Positions 9,095 through 17,564 of a stretch of 43,268 bases of DNA are shown one piece after another. Source of the stretch: an uncultured Hydrogenophaga sp. (lineage in GTDB: Bacteria; Pseudomonadota; Gammaproteobacteria; Burkholderiales; Burkholderiaceae_C). The notes under the pieces are model-generated. The model made no database searches and was not told the origin of the DNA. It saw only the letters and a program-made list of their open reading frames with translations. The position numbers were made by a program, and so were the translations under genes. The stretch is taken from contig NZ_OY288116.1 in NCBI RefSeq assembly GCF_958439165.1, forward strand, positions 70,001 through 113,268, written 5' to 3'. Position 1 is the stretch's first letter. The number at the start of each line of letters is the position of its first letter.

Positions 9095-10951
9095 ATGCGC
9101 AGCCTGTTCGACTCCCTGCACACGCCATCGAGTTTCAACCCGATGAGCCGCAGGCCCCCGGGGCGGGGCGGCAGGAGCGGCGGGGGACTCTGGTTCCTGG
9201 TGTGCGTGGCGGGAGGTCTGCTGCAGGCTTTCTCGCTCGCCTGGCCCTTCGCCGACTGGTCGCTGCCGGGCACCCAGCCTGGCGAGCCCTCGGGCGCCTG
9301 GCAGATCGTTTCGCTTGCGCTGCTGGTGCTGTCCCTGCAGTTCTCGGGCCGCGTGGGGCAGTCGGTCTGGCGGGGCTGGGTGTTTGCCACCGCGTGGCTG
9401 TGCGGCACCTTCTGGTGGCTGTTCGTCTCGATGAACACCTACGGCGGCATGCCGGCCTGGATGGCCGTCCTGGCGGTGGCGGCGCTGGGCGGTGCGCTGG
9501 CGCTGTACTACGCCGTGGCGGTGGGCGTGCTGGCGGCCATGGCGCCTGTGTCGCGGGCCGGCCAGGCATTCATGTTCGCCTCGCTCTGGACGCTGGCCGA
9601 ACTGGCCCGCGGCAAGCTGTTCACCGGATTTCCCTGGGGCGCCGGCGGTTATGCGCAGGTCGACCTGATGCCGTTCTGGTCGCCATGGGTGGGTGTCTAC
9701 GGCATGGGTTTCCTGGCGGCATTGCTGGCGTATGTGCTGGCGTCGGCGTGTTCCGGCGCATGGCGGACGGCTGCAGCCTGGCTGCTGTCCCCGGTCAGCC
9801 GGCCGCCCCGCACCGGCGCTCCCGGTTCACGCATCCCGCAGCCGGCGGCCCGTGTCCAGCCACGCTGGCCATGGCTGGGAGCCGGCTGGGCCGGATTCAT
9901 CCGCAATGGCCTGCTCGTGCTGCTGGTCGCGGGTCTGCTGACCACGCTGGGCGCCAGTTCCCGCTGGCGTCAGCCCGACGCCGGCACCACGGCAGCCGGT
10001 GAGCTGCAGGTCTGGCTGCTGCAGGGCAACATCGCCCAGGATCAGAAATTCCAGCCGGGCAGCGGCATCGCACAGGCGCTGACGTGGTACCCACAGCAGA
10101 TCAAGGAAGCCGTCGGCCGTCGTGCCGATCAGCCGCTGCTGGTGGTCGCTCCGGAGACGGCGCTGCCGCTGTTGCCTTCCCAGCTGGGCGATCGGTTCTG
10201 GACGCCCCTGCTGGCTGACCTGGGTTCCCAGCAAGGGCCCGGCGCCAGCGCGGTGCTCATGGGGCTGCCGCTGGGTGACCGGCAGGGCTACACCAACTCG
10301 GCCTGGGGCATCACGGCGGCGGCGGCCCGAGCTGCGGGTTCGACGCCGGGCGACGCAGGTTCGCTGCTGTACCGTTACGACAAGCACCACCTGGTGCCCT
10401 TCGGCGAGTTCGTGCCCCCGCTGTTCCGCTGGTTCACCGACCTCATGAACATTCCCCTGGGCGACTTTCAGCGCGGTGCATTGCCGCAGGTGCCCTGGTC
10501 GTGGGGCGGGCAGCGGCTGGCGGCCAACATCTGCTACGAAGACCTGTTCGGCGAAGAGCTGGCGGCCGGCTTCCGCGACCCGGCCCATGCACCGACGGTG
10601 CTGGTCAACCTGAGCAACATCGCCTGGTTCGGCGACACGGTGGCCATCGACCAGCATCTGCACATCTCCCGCTTGCGGGCGCTGGAGCTGGGTCGGCCGA
10701 TGCTGCGTGCCACCAACACCGGCGCCACGGCGGTCATCGACCACCGCGGCATCGTGACCGCCCGGTTGCCCCGTCTGGAGCGGGGCCGGCTGGAAGCCCA
10801 GGTGCAGGGGCGGGAAGGGCTGACCCCATACGCCCGTTGGGCCGGCACCTGGGGGCAGATGCCGTTGGGCGTGCTGTGCGGCCTGCTGGTGGTGGTGCTG
10901 GGCGCATTGCGCCATCTGGGCCGTCGTGGCGGACGCACCCGCCGGCGCTGA
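9095..10951 (+). CDS. lnt: Apolipoprotein N-acyltransferase
   Basis: Adds the third acyl chain to the N-terminal cysteine of lipoproteins at the outer face of the inner membrane. From the ATG at 9095 it is 618 residues, longer than E. coli Lnt (about 512). It has several membrane segments in the first 300 residues, a periplasmic nitrilase-like domain, and a final membrane helix (about 590-608). The catalytic triad is visible: Glu in VVAPETALPL, Lys in YDKHHLVPFGEF and Cys in NICYEDLFG. A proline- and arginine-rich linker near residues 240-265 adds length. The open frame begins at 9041, overlapping corC. ATG 9095, 17 nt after corC, is more likely, with 9143 as the alternative. Confidence 0.95.
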   Translation: MRSLFDSLHTPSSFNPMSRRPPGRGGRSGGGLWFLVCVAGGLLQAFSLAWPFADWSLPGTQPGEPSGAWQIVSLALLVLSLQFSGRVGQSVWRGWVFATAWLCGTFWWLFVSMNTYGGMPAWMAVLAVAALGGALALYYAVAVGVLAAMAPVSRAGQAFMFASLWTLAELARGKLFTGFPWGAGGYAQVDLMPFWSPWVGVYGMGFLAALLAYVLASACSGAWRTAAAWLLSPVSRPPRTGAPGSRIPQPAARVQPRWPWLGAGWAGFIRNGLLVLLVAGLLTTLGASSRWRQPDAGTTAAGELQVWLLQGNIAQDQKFQPGSGIAQALTWYPQQIKEAVGRRADQPLLVVAPETALPLLPSQLGDRFWTPLLADLGSQQGPGASAVLMGLPLGDRQGYTNSAWGITAAAARAAGSTPGDAGSLLYRYDKHHLVPFGEFVPPLFRWFTDLMNIPLGDFQRGALPQVPWSWGGQRLAANICYEDLFGEELAAGFRDPAHAPTVLVNLSNIAWFGDTVAIDQHLHISRLRALELGRPMLRATNTGATAVIDHRGIVTARLPRLERGRLEAQVQGREGLTPYARWAGTWGQMPLGVLCGLLVVVLGALRHLGRRGGRTRRR

Positions 10952-11061
10952 ATCGTGCCCCGGCCCGTAAAATCGGGGCCCTGCGACATGACCGTCTGCG
11001 CGGCCCGGGCCGCGCTCCCCCATTCCGTTCCTTGCTGCGCGGCCCGAACCGCGTGCTCCCC
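10952..11061 (+). promoter_or_regulatory. lnt-glyQ intergenic region with possible glyQ promoter
   Basis: This 110-nt gap holds a GTAAAATCG segment with a -10-like TAAAAT (10968-10973) flanked by GGCCC (10962-10966) and GGGCC (10976-10980), which could pair. No good -35 is visible 16-18 nt upstream. No T-box leader features are seen, as expected outside Firmicutes. Confidence 0.35.
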
Positions 11062-11967
11062 ATGTTGACCTTCCAGCAAATCATCCTGAAGTTGCAGTCC
11101 TACTGGGACGCCCAGGGCTGTGCCCTGCTCCAGCCCTACGACATGGAAGTGGGTGCCGGCACCAGCCACACCGCCACCTTCCTGCGGGCCATCGGTCCCG
11201 AGCCCTGGAAGGCCGCCTATGTCCAGCCCAGCCGCCGCCCCAAGGACGGCCGCTATGGCGAGAACCCCAACCGCCTGCAGCACTACTACCAGTACCAGGT
11301 GGTGCTCAAGCCGGCACCGGCCAACATCCTGGAGCTGTACCTGGGCAGCCTGGAGGCGCTGGGCTTCGATCTGAAGAAGAACGACATCCGTTTTGTGGAA
11401 GACGACTGGGAGAACCCGACGCTGGGCGCCTGGGGCCTGGGCTGGGAGGTCTGGCTCAACGGCATGGAAGTGACCCAGTTCACCTATTTCCAGCAGGTGG
11501 GCGGCATCGACTGCAAGCCCGCCACCGGCGAGATCACCTACGGACTGGAGCGCCTGGCCATGTACCTGCAGGGGGTGGACAACGTCTACAACCTGAAGTG
11601 GACCGACACCATGAGCTACGGCGACGTCTACCTGCAGAACGAGAAGGAGCAGTCGGCCTACAACTTCGAGCATTCCGACGCCGACTTCCTGTTCACCGCC
11701 TTCGGCGCCCACGAAAAGCAGGCCAGGCACCTGATGGCGCAGCAGCTGGCCCTGCCGGCCTACGAGCAGGTGCTCAAGTGCGCCCACAGCTTCAACCTGC
11801 TGGACGCGCGCGGTGCGATCAGCGTGACCGAACGCGCCGCCTACATCGGCCGCATCCGCAACCTGGCACGCAGCGTGGCCCAGAGCTACTACGAGAGCCG
11901 GGAGCGCCTGGGTTTCCCCATGGCCCCGCGCGAATGGGTCGAGCAGATGCCGAAAAAAGCTGCCTGA
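11062..11967 (+). CDS. glyQ: Glycyl-tRNA synthetase alpha subunit
   Basis: The catalytic class II subunit of the alpha2beta2 glycyl-tRNA synthetase, charging tRNA-Gly. It has 301 residues against 303 in E. coli. The start MLTFQQIILKLQSYWDAQGC and the internal GAWGLGWEVWLNGMEVTQFT and ITYGLERLAMYLQG segments are highly conserved. The frame is open far upstream into lnt, and ATG 11062 is fixed by the family's start. It is followed 16 nt later by glyS. Confidence 0.98.
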   Translation: MLTFQQIILKLQSYWDAQGCALLQPYDMEVGAGTSHTATFLRAIGPEPWKAAYVQPSRRPKDGRYGENPNRLQHYYQYQVVLKPAPANILELYLGSLEALGFDLKKNDIRFVEDDWENPTLGAWGLGWEVWLNGMEVTQFTYFQQVGGIDCKPATGEITYGLERLAMYLQGVDNVYNLKWTDTMSYGDVYLQNEKEQSAYNFEHSDADFLFTAFGAHEKQARHLMAQQLALPAYEQVLKCAHSFNLLDARGAISVTERAAYIGRIRNLARSVAQSYYESRERLGFPMAPREWVEQMPKKAA

Positions 11968-11983
11968 GAAGAGAACAACAACA

Positions 11984-14107
11984 ATGACCGCACAGAACCT
12001 GCTCGTCGAGCTGTTTGTTGAAGAACTGCCCCCCAAGGCCCTGAAGAAGCTGGGCGATGCCTTTGCCCAGGTGCTGGGCCAGAGGCTGGTGACCCAGGGT
12101 CTGGCCGCGCCAGATGCGGTGGTGACCCCGTTTGCGTCCCCGCGCCGGCTGGCCGCCCACATCACGGGTGTACTGCCCCGGGCGGCCGACCGCGCCGTGT
12201 CGCAGAAGCTCATGCCGGTGGCAGTGGGCCTGGACGCTGCCGGCCAGGCCACCCCGGCCCTGCTCAAGCGGCTGGGTGCGCTGGGGGCCGATGCATCGGC
12301 CGTGGCCGGCCTGCGCCGCGCCCCTGACGGCAAGGCCGAAGCGCTCTTTTTCGACAGCGTGGCGCCCGGCGTCGATCTGACGACGGGCCTGCAGTCCGCC
12401 CTGGACGACGCGCTGGCCCAGCTGCCCATCCCCAAGGTCATGACCTACCAGCTGGAGTCCGGTTGCGACCTGCCGGGCTGGAGCAGCGTTCAGTTCGTGC
12501 GGCCTGCGCACGGGCTGGTGGCCCTGCACGGCAGCACCGTGGTCCCGGTGCGCGCACTGGGCCTGCAGGCCGGCAACAGCACCCATGGACACCGCTTCGA
12601 GGCACGGCTCGATCCGGTCGTGCTGCCTTCGGCCGATGCCTACGCCGACACGCTGGCGGCCGACGGCGCCGTCATCGCATCGTTCGCGGCCCGCCGCGCC
12701 GACATCGTGCGCCAGCTCGCCGACGCCGCGATCCGCGTCGGCGGCGGTTGCCGCCCGATCGAGGACGATGCCCTTCTCGACGAGGTGACGGCCCTGGTGG
12801 AGCGGCCCAACGTGCTGGTCTGCGAGTTCGAGCGCCAGTTCCTGGATGTGCCGCAGGAATGCCTGATCCTCACCATGAAGGCCAACCAGAAGTACTTCCC
12901 GCTGCTCGACGCCAGCGGCCGGCTGACCCACCGGTTCCTGGTGGTGAGCAACATCCGCCCGGACGATGCCAGTGCCGTCATCGGGGGCAACGAGCGGGTG
13001 GTGCGCCCCCGCCTGGCCGATGCCAAGTTCTTCTTCGACCAGGACCGCAAGAAGACGCTGGCCAGCCGGGTCGAAGGGCTGGCCAAGGTGGTCTATCACA
13101 ACAAGCTGGGCACGCAGGGCGAGCGGATGGAACGCGTTAGGGCCATCGCGCGCAGCATCGGCCAGCAGCTCGGCGGCGATCTCCTCGCAAAACAGGCCGA
13201 CACCGCTGCCCAGCTCGCCAAGACCGACCTGCTCACCGACATGGTGGGCGAGTTCCCCGAGCTGCAGGGCATCATGGGCGGCTACTACGCACGCCACGAC
13301 GGCCTGACCGAGGACATCGCCTTCGCCATCGAGGACCACTACCGTCCGCGCTTCGCCGGCGACGAACTGCCCCGCAACGCCGTCGGTGTGGTGGTGGCGC
13401 TGGCCGACAAGCTGGAGACGCTGGTCGGCATGTTCGGCATCGGCAACCTGCCCACCGGCGACAAGGACCCGTTCGCGCTGCGACGCCATGCGCTGGGCGT
13501 GATCCGCATGCTGACCGAACGCGATCTGCCACTGGACCTGACCGCCCTGATCCGCGCGGCCGTGCCGGCTTTCGGCGACCTGATCACCGATCCCGCTGAC
13601 GCCCTGGCCGATTTCCTGTTCGACCGCTTGGCCGGCAGCCTGCGCGAGCAGGGCTACAGCGCGCAGGAAGTCGATGCGGTGTTGGCGCTGCGGCCGTCCC
13701 GCCTGGGCGATGTGTCGCGCCGCCTGCAGGCGGTGCGTGCGTTTGCCGCCTTGCCCGAAGCGGCTGCGCTGGCGGCCGCCAACAAGCGGATCGGCAACAT
13801 CCTGCGCAAGAGCGAGACTGCGCCGGCCGACCAGGTGTTGATGGACCTGTTCCGCGAGCCCGCCGAAGAGGCATTCCGTGCGGCGCTGGCCGATGCCGCC
13901 GCTCAGGCCAACCCGGCTTTCGAGCGCGGTGACTACAGCGCCTCGCTGCAGGCCTGGGCAGCCGTCAAGGCGCCGGTGGACGCCTTCTTCGACCAGGTCA
14001 TGGTCAATGCCGACGACATGGATGTGCGCCGCAATCGCCTGGGGCTGCTGCGGGATCTGCACGCCGCCATGAACCGGGTGGCCGACCTGTCCCGACTGGC
14101 CACATGA
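11984..14107 (+). CDS. glyS: Glycyl-tRNA synthetase beta subunit
   Basis: The tRNA-binding beta subunit, 707 residues (E. coli 689). It begins with LLVELFVEELPPKALKKL, the family's typical start. The middle carries the HD-like region (about 330-500, including DLLTDMVGEFPELQGIMGGYYA), and the C-terminal part (about 590-700) is the helical anticodon-binding-type domain. It pairs with glyQ directly upstream. The preceding GAAGAGAACAACAACA gives only a weak ribosome site. Confidence 0.98.
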   Translation: MTAQNLLVELFVEELPPKALKKLGDAFAQVLGQRLVTQGLAAPDAVVTPFASPRRLAAHITGVLPRAADRAVSQKLMPVAVGLDAAGQATPALLKRLGALGADASAVAGLRRAPDGKAEALFFDSVAPGVDLTTGLQSALDDALAQLPIPKVMTYQLESGCDLPGWSSVQFVRPAHGLVALHGSTVVPVRALGLQAGNSTHGHRFEARLDPVVLPSADAYADTLAADGAVIASFAARRADIVRQLADAAIRVGGGCRPIEDDALLDEVTALVERPNVLVCEFERQFLDVPQECLILTMKANQKYFPLLDASGRLTHRFLVVSNIRPDDASAVIGGNERVVRPRLADAKFFFDQDRKKTLASRVEGLAKVVYHNKLGTQGERMERVRAIARSIGQQLGGDLLAKQADTAAQLAKTDLLTDMVGEFPELQGIMGGYYARHDGLTEDIAFAIEDHYRPRFAGDELPRNAVGVVVALADKLETLVGMFGIGNLPTGDKDPFALRRHALGVIRMLTERDLPLDLTALIRAAVPAFGDLITDPADALADFLFDRLAGSLREQGYSAQEVDAVLALRPSRLGDVSRRLQAVRAFAALPEAAALAAANKRIGNILRKSETAPADQVLMDLFREPAEEAFRAALADAAAQANPAFERGDYSASLQAWAAVKAPVDAFFDQVMVNADDMDVRRNRLGLLRDLHAAMNRVADLSRLAT

Positions 14108-14108
14108 C

Positions 14109-14684
14109 ATGAAGCTGCTCATCCTCGACCGCGACGGCACGATCAACCGCAGCCGCGACGACAAGGTGGCGTCGCCGGACGAGTGGGAGCCCATGCCCGG
14201 CGCGCTCGAGGCCGTGGCCCGGCTCAACCATGGCGGCTGGCGGGTGGTGCTGGCCACCAACCAGTCGGGTATCGGGCGTGGCCTGTTCGACATGGCCTCG
14301 CTCAATGCGGTGCATGCCCGCATGCAGCGCGAGCTGGCAGCGGTGGGTGGTCGGGTGGAAGCGGTGTTCCTGTGTCCGCACGCGCCGGAAGACAACTGCG
14401 ACTGCCGCAAGCCCAGGCCCGGCCTGTTCCGCCAGATCGGCGCGCGCTTCGGCGTGTCGCTCGGCGATGTGCCGGCCGCCGGCAACACCCTTCGGCATGT
14501 CACTGCGGCCGCTGCTGCCGGCTGCCCCGCCCATCTGCTGCTGACCGGTCCCCTGGCCGGACTGGCCAGCGCCGACGTCCAGGTCATGCCCGATCTGCCG
14601 CCCGGCACCCGCGTGCATGCCGACCTGGGCGCCTTCGCCGACTGGCTGCTCTCCCAACCTTCTGCCCCCAAGATGCCCGCATGA
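14109..14684 (+). CDS. gmhB: GmhB-like HAD phosphatase lacking the motif IV aspartates
   Basis: A 191-residue relative of D-glycero-D-manno-heptose-1,7-bisphosphate 7-phosphatase, an ADP-heptose (LPS core) enzyme. The HAD motif I is intact (LDRDGT, D7 and D9), motif II is ATNQSG, and the zinc-loop ligands C89, H91, C97 and C99 with K101 are present. Motif IV is not: where the family has GDxxxD, this protein reads GNTLRH, with N126 and H130 in place of the magnesium-binding aspartates. The rest is well preserved, so the gene is not obviously decayed. Activity may be reduced or changed. It starts 1 nt after glyS and overlaps plsC by ATGA. The symbol is given by family only. Confidence 0.85.
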   Translation: MKLLILDRDGTINRSRDDKVASPDEWEPMPGALEAVARLNHGGWRVVLATNQSGIGRGLFDMASLNAVHARMQRELAAVGGRVEAVFLCPHAPEDNCDCRKPRPGLFRQIGARFGVSLGDVPAAGNTLRHVTAAAAAGCPAHLLLTGPLAGLASADVQVMPDLPPGTRVHADLGAFADWLLSQPSAPKMPA

Positions 14685-15430
14685 TCCTCGTCCACGCCAT
14701 CCGTTCGGTCCTGCACCTGCTGTTCATGGCCGTGACCGTGGTGCCGTGGGCGCTGGCGGTCCTGATCGCTGCGCCCTTTCTCAACAGCACGCAGGTCTAC
14801 TGGATGTGCGCCGGCTGGCTCAAGCTGGCGGTGCGCAGCGGCGAGCTGATGCTCGGCATCCGCAATCGCATCAGCGGCTTCGAGAACCTGCCGGTGGGCA
14901 CCACCGCGCCGGCCATCCTGCTGCTCAAGCACCAGTCCACCTGGGAAACCTTCTGCATGCCCACGCTCATGCCGCACCCGCTGGCCTACGTGTTCAAGAA
15001 GGAGCTGCTGTACGTGCCCTTCTTCGGCTGGGCCATGGCCAAGATGGACATGATCCACATCGACCGCAGCAAGCGCGCCCAGGCCTTCAACAAGGTGGTG
15101 CAGCAAGGCCAGCGCATGCTGGACCAGGGCACCTGGGTGATCATGTTTCCCGAGGGCACCCGCATTCCGCGGGGCGAGCAGGGCGCCTACAAGACCGGCG
15201 GGACCCGGCTGGCAGTGGCCACCGGCGCGCCGGTGATCCCGATCGCCGTCACCTCGGCCAAGTGCTGGCCGCGCAAGGCGCTGATCAAGCGGCCGGGCGT
15301 GGTCGACTTCTCCATCGGCAAGCCCATCCCCAGCCAGGGGCGCGAGGCCGACGAGCTGATGCGCGAGGTCGAGGCCTGGATCGAGGCCGAGATGCGCCGC
15401 CTCGACCCCGAGGCCTACGCCGGGCGCTGA
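14681..15430 (+). CDS. plsC: 1-acyl-sn-glycerol-3-phosphate acyltransferase
   Basis: Makes phosphatidic acid from lysophosphatidate at the inner membrane. The protein has 249 residues. One or two N-terminal hydrophobic segments (about 8-35) anchor it. Motif I reads KHQSTWETF, so the usual H(x4)D is H84 with E89 in place of Asp, a variant I recall from other betaproteobacterial PlsC proteins. Motif III is FPEGTR (156-161), and VIPIAVTS matches motif IV. The ATG overlaps the stop of the gmhB-like gene (ATGA), pointing to translational coupling of LPS-core and phospholipid genes. Confidence 0.95.
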   Translation: MILVHAIRSVLHLLFMAVTVVPWALAVLIAAPFLNSTQVYWMCAGWLKLAVRSGELMLGIRNRISGFENLPVGTTAPAILLLKHQSTWETFCMPTLMPHPLAYVFKKELLYVPFFGWAMAKMDMIHIDRSKRAQAFNKVVQQGQRMLDQGTWVIMFPEGTRIPRGEQGAYKTGGTRLAVATGAPVIPIAVTSAKCWPRKALIKRPGVVDFSIGKPIPSQGREADELMREVEAWIEAEMRRLDPEAYAGR

Positions 15431-15450
15431 ACCACCGGACGCCGCCCGCC

Positions 15451-16359
15451 ATGCAGCGCTTCCTCCAGCTGGCGCTCGACTTCCTCGGCGGGCCCGACCC
15501 GCTGCCCATGTCGGCGCCGCCCTCGGCCCGCACCTCGCCGGATGAACACGCGCCGCCGGCCTTGCCGATGGACGATGTCTTCCAGCCTGCCACCTGGCAC
15601 CACCCGCGGGCCAACCGCCAGATCCGGTTGAAGCAGTGCCATGTGGCCTACGAATTCAAGCGGGCGCGGCGGCGCACCATCGGGCTTTCGGTGGGTCAGG
15701 ATGGTCTGACGGTGAGCGCGCCGCGCTGGACGCCGATCGCCGAGGTCGAAGCCCTGCTGCAGGACCGCGCCGGCTGGGTGCTGGAAAAACTGCAGGCCGC
15801 ACGCGAACGCCGCACCACGCTCGACCAGGCCCGCATCGGCTGGGCCGACGGTGCCACCTTCGAGGTGCTGGGCCAGCCGGTGCGCCTGCTGCTCGATCCG
15901 GCCCACGCCTACGGCAGCCGGGGTTCGCGCCATGCGCAGTTCGAAGCGTCCGACACCCCCGGAGAGCCGGCGGTGCTGCGACTGGGGCTGCCCCACTCGG
16001 CGACCGAGGCACAGATCCGCGACGCGGCACAGGCCTGGCTGATGCGCCGGGCCGAGGCGGTGTTCACCGAGCGCCTGCAACGGTTTGCGCCCCAGCTGGG
16101 CGTGCAGTGGAGCCGGCTGCGGCTGTCCAGCGCCGGCACCCGCTGGGGCAGCGCGAGTGCCGACGGCACCATCCGCCTGAACTGGCGGCTGATCTTCCTG
16201 TCGATGGACATGGTGGACTATGTGGTGGTGCACGAGCTCAGCCACCTGCGCCACATGGACCACAGCCCGCGCTTCTGGGACGTGGTGGCCAGCGTCATGC
16301 CCGACCACCGCGAACGCCGGCAGGCGCTGCGTCAGGTGGCCATGCCGCCCGACGCCTGA
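15451..16359 (+). CDS. YgjP-type (DUF45, M48-like) zinc metallopeptidase
   Basis: A 302-residue protein with a C-terminal zincin motif HELSH (H261, E262, H265) and a downstream H271 in MDHSPRFW, the YgjP/SprT-like layout. The N-terminal part (about 57-130, RLKQCHVAYEFKRARRRTIG) matches the YgjP domain start. The first 55 residues are a proline-rich extension not needed by the family. No signal peptide is convincing, so it is probably cytosolic. The substrate is unknown. It lies 20 nt after plsC, and its last 28 bases overlap the end of the convergent MBL gene. Confidence 0.88.
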   Translation: MQRFLQLALDFLGGPDPLPMSAPPSARTSPDEHAPPALPMDDVFQPATWHHPRANRQIRLKQCHVAYEFKRARRRTIGLSVGQDGLTVSAPRWTPIAEVEALLQDRAGWVLEKLQAARERRTTLDQARIGWADGATFEVLGQPVRLLLDPAHAYGSRGSRHAQFEASDTPGEPAVLRLGLPHSATEAQIRDAAQAWLMRRAEAVFTERLQRFAPQLGVQWSRLRLSSAGTRWGSASADGTIRLNWRLIFLSMDMVDYVVVHELSHLRHMDHSPRFWDVVASVMPDHRERRQALRQVAMPPDA

Positions 16360-17444
16360 TCGTCCACGGCGGCGAACCGCCAGACGCCGTCGTCGTTCCG
16401 CTCGCGCCGCAGCTGGCCGCCGTGCCACAACCGGTTCAGGTGGGCCACTGCCTCGCCCATGGCAAAGGTGGTCTGGTGCAGGTCGAGCGCGCGCGGAAAC
16501 AGGACCGGCAGTATCTCGGCTGCGCTGTGAGGCCGCTGGCGGCAGGCCTCCAGCACCTCGTGCAGCCGGTCGCGGTGGTGGTCGTGCAGCTGGTCGATCC
16601 GCTCGTGCAGGCCGGTGAAGGGGCGGCCGTGCGAAGGCAGCACCAGCGCATCGGCCGGCAGCGGCCTGAACTTGTCGATGGAGGCCAGGAACAGCTTCAG
16701 GGCATCGGCCTCGGGTTCCTGGTCGTACACGCTCACATTGGTGGAGATGCGCGGCAGCACCATGTCGCCGCTGATCAGCACGCCCAGCGCCTCGCACCAC
16801 AAGGCCATGTGTTCGGGGGCATGGCCATGGCCGCTGATGCAGCGCCAGGCGTTGCCGCCGATCTCGACCTCCAGACCATCCATGAGGCGTGCAAAGCTCG
16901 CCGGCACCGCCGGCACCAGGCCGGGGAAATAGCTGGAGCGCTGGCGGATCTTGGCCTGGCTGTCGGGGTCGGTCAGGCCGTGCGAGCCGAAGAACACCGC
17001 GGCCGCCTCCGCCCCGAAACCGCCGATGCCGCCCGAGCCGATGCGGGCCACGGCATGGTCGGTGGCCGAGATCCACAGCCGGCATTCGTGCTGCGGCGTG
17101 CTCCAGCGCTCGCACAGCCAGTGGGCCAGCCCGATGTGGTCCGGGTGCATGTGGGTCACCACCACCCGCAGCACCGGCAGGTCCTGGAGTTCGTTCTCGA
17201 ACACCGAGGCCCATTGCGCCCGTGCCTCGGGCTTGTCGATGCAGCAGTCGACCACGGTCCAGCCATCGATGCCGCCGATCCGGTCGCGCAGCAGCCACAG
17301 GTTGATGTGGTCGAGCGCAAACGGCAGCGCCATGCGCACCCAGCGCACGCCGGGCGCCACCTCCAGCGAATGGCCGGGCTCGGGCAGGGTGTCGCCCAGG
17401 GGGTAGTGAAGGCGGGCTTCCAGCTCGTTGCGTGAAGGGTTCAT
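16332..17444 (-). CDS. MBL-fold metallo-hydrolase
   Basis: A 370-residue protein unrelated in close sequence to the hydrolase at 2226-3137. The metal motif is VVTHMHPDHIG (H98, H100, D102, H103), with further ligands likely in SGHGHAPEH (about 204-212), SGDMVL (D227) and PSHGRPF (H272). A C-terminal helical tail (about 280-370) resembles that of long-chain MBL hydrolases. It is divergent from liuR across a region that holds a LiuR-type palindrome, so it may belong to the same regulon. MBL thioesterases or hydrolases acting on CoA esters would fit that setting, but the substrate is unproven. Confidence 0.87.
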   Translation of the reverse strand: MNPSRNELEARLHYPLGDTLPEPGHSLEVAPGVRWVRMALPFALDHINLWLLRDRIGGIDGWTVVDCCIDKPEARAQWASVFENELQDLPVLRVVVTHMHPDHIGLAHWLCERWSTPQHECRLWISATDHAVARIGSGGIGGFGAEAAAVFFGSHGLTDPDSQAKIRQRSSYFPGLVPAVPASFARLMDGLEVEIGGNAWRCISGHGHAPEHMALWCEALGVLISGDMVLPRISTNVSVYDQEPEADALKLFLASIDKFRPLPADALVLPSHGRPFTGLHERIDQLHDHHRDRLHEVLEACRQRPHSAAEILPVLFPRALDLHQTTFAMGEAVAHLNRLWHGGQLRRERNDDGVWRFAAVDDQASGGMAT

Positions 17445-17476
17445 GGCGTTGCGATTGGATTAAGATGCGGCCGGTC

Positions 17477-17496
17477 TGACGTTGACGTAAACGTCA
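17477..17496. promoter_or_regulatory. Putative LiuR operator, autoregulatory site
   Basis: A 20-bp palindrome with one mismatch pair, TGACGTTGACGTAAACGTCA, lies between the divergent MBL gene and liuR. It differs by one base from the core of the perfect palindrome at 18634-18655. The plus strand has TTGACG (17482-17487) and a weak CATTCT (17508-17513) 20 nt further on, a long spacer as used by MerR-family regulators. Assignment to LiuR is inferred from position and from the second copy. Confidence 0.75.
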
Positions 17497-17564
17497 ATCG
17501 GCCGCCGCATTCTAGGCACCGCCCCACCCCGCGACTGTCTGCAACCCGACACCCCTCCCGGACC

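Noticed and set aside
10952..11061. Possible T-box or riboswitch leader before glyQ
   Set aside because: No T-box sequence or specifier loop is seen, and T-boxes are not expected in Proteobacteria. The gap is short.
11819..15106. Very long minus-strand open frame (over 1000 codons) opposite glyQ, glyS, gmhB and plsC
   Set aside because: It is a mirror of strong codon bias in GC-rich genes. The plus-strand genes are certain, and the translated product is low-complexity His/Gln/Gly/Ala/Arg-rich sequence.
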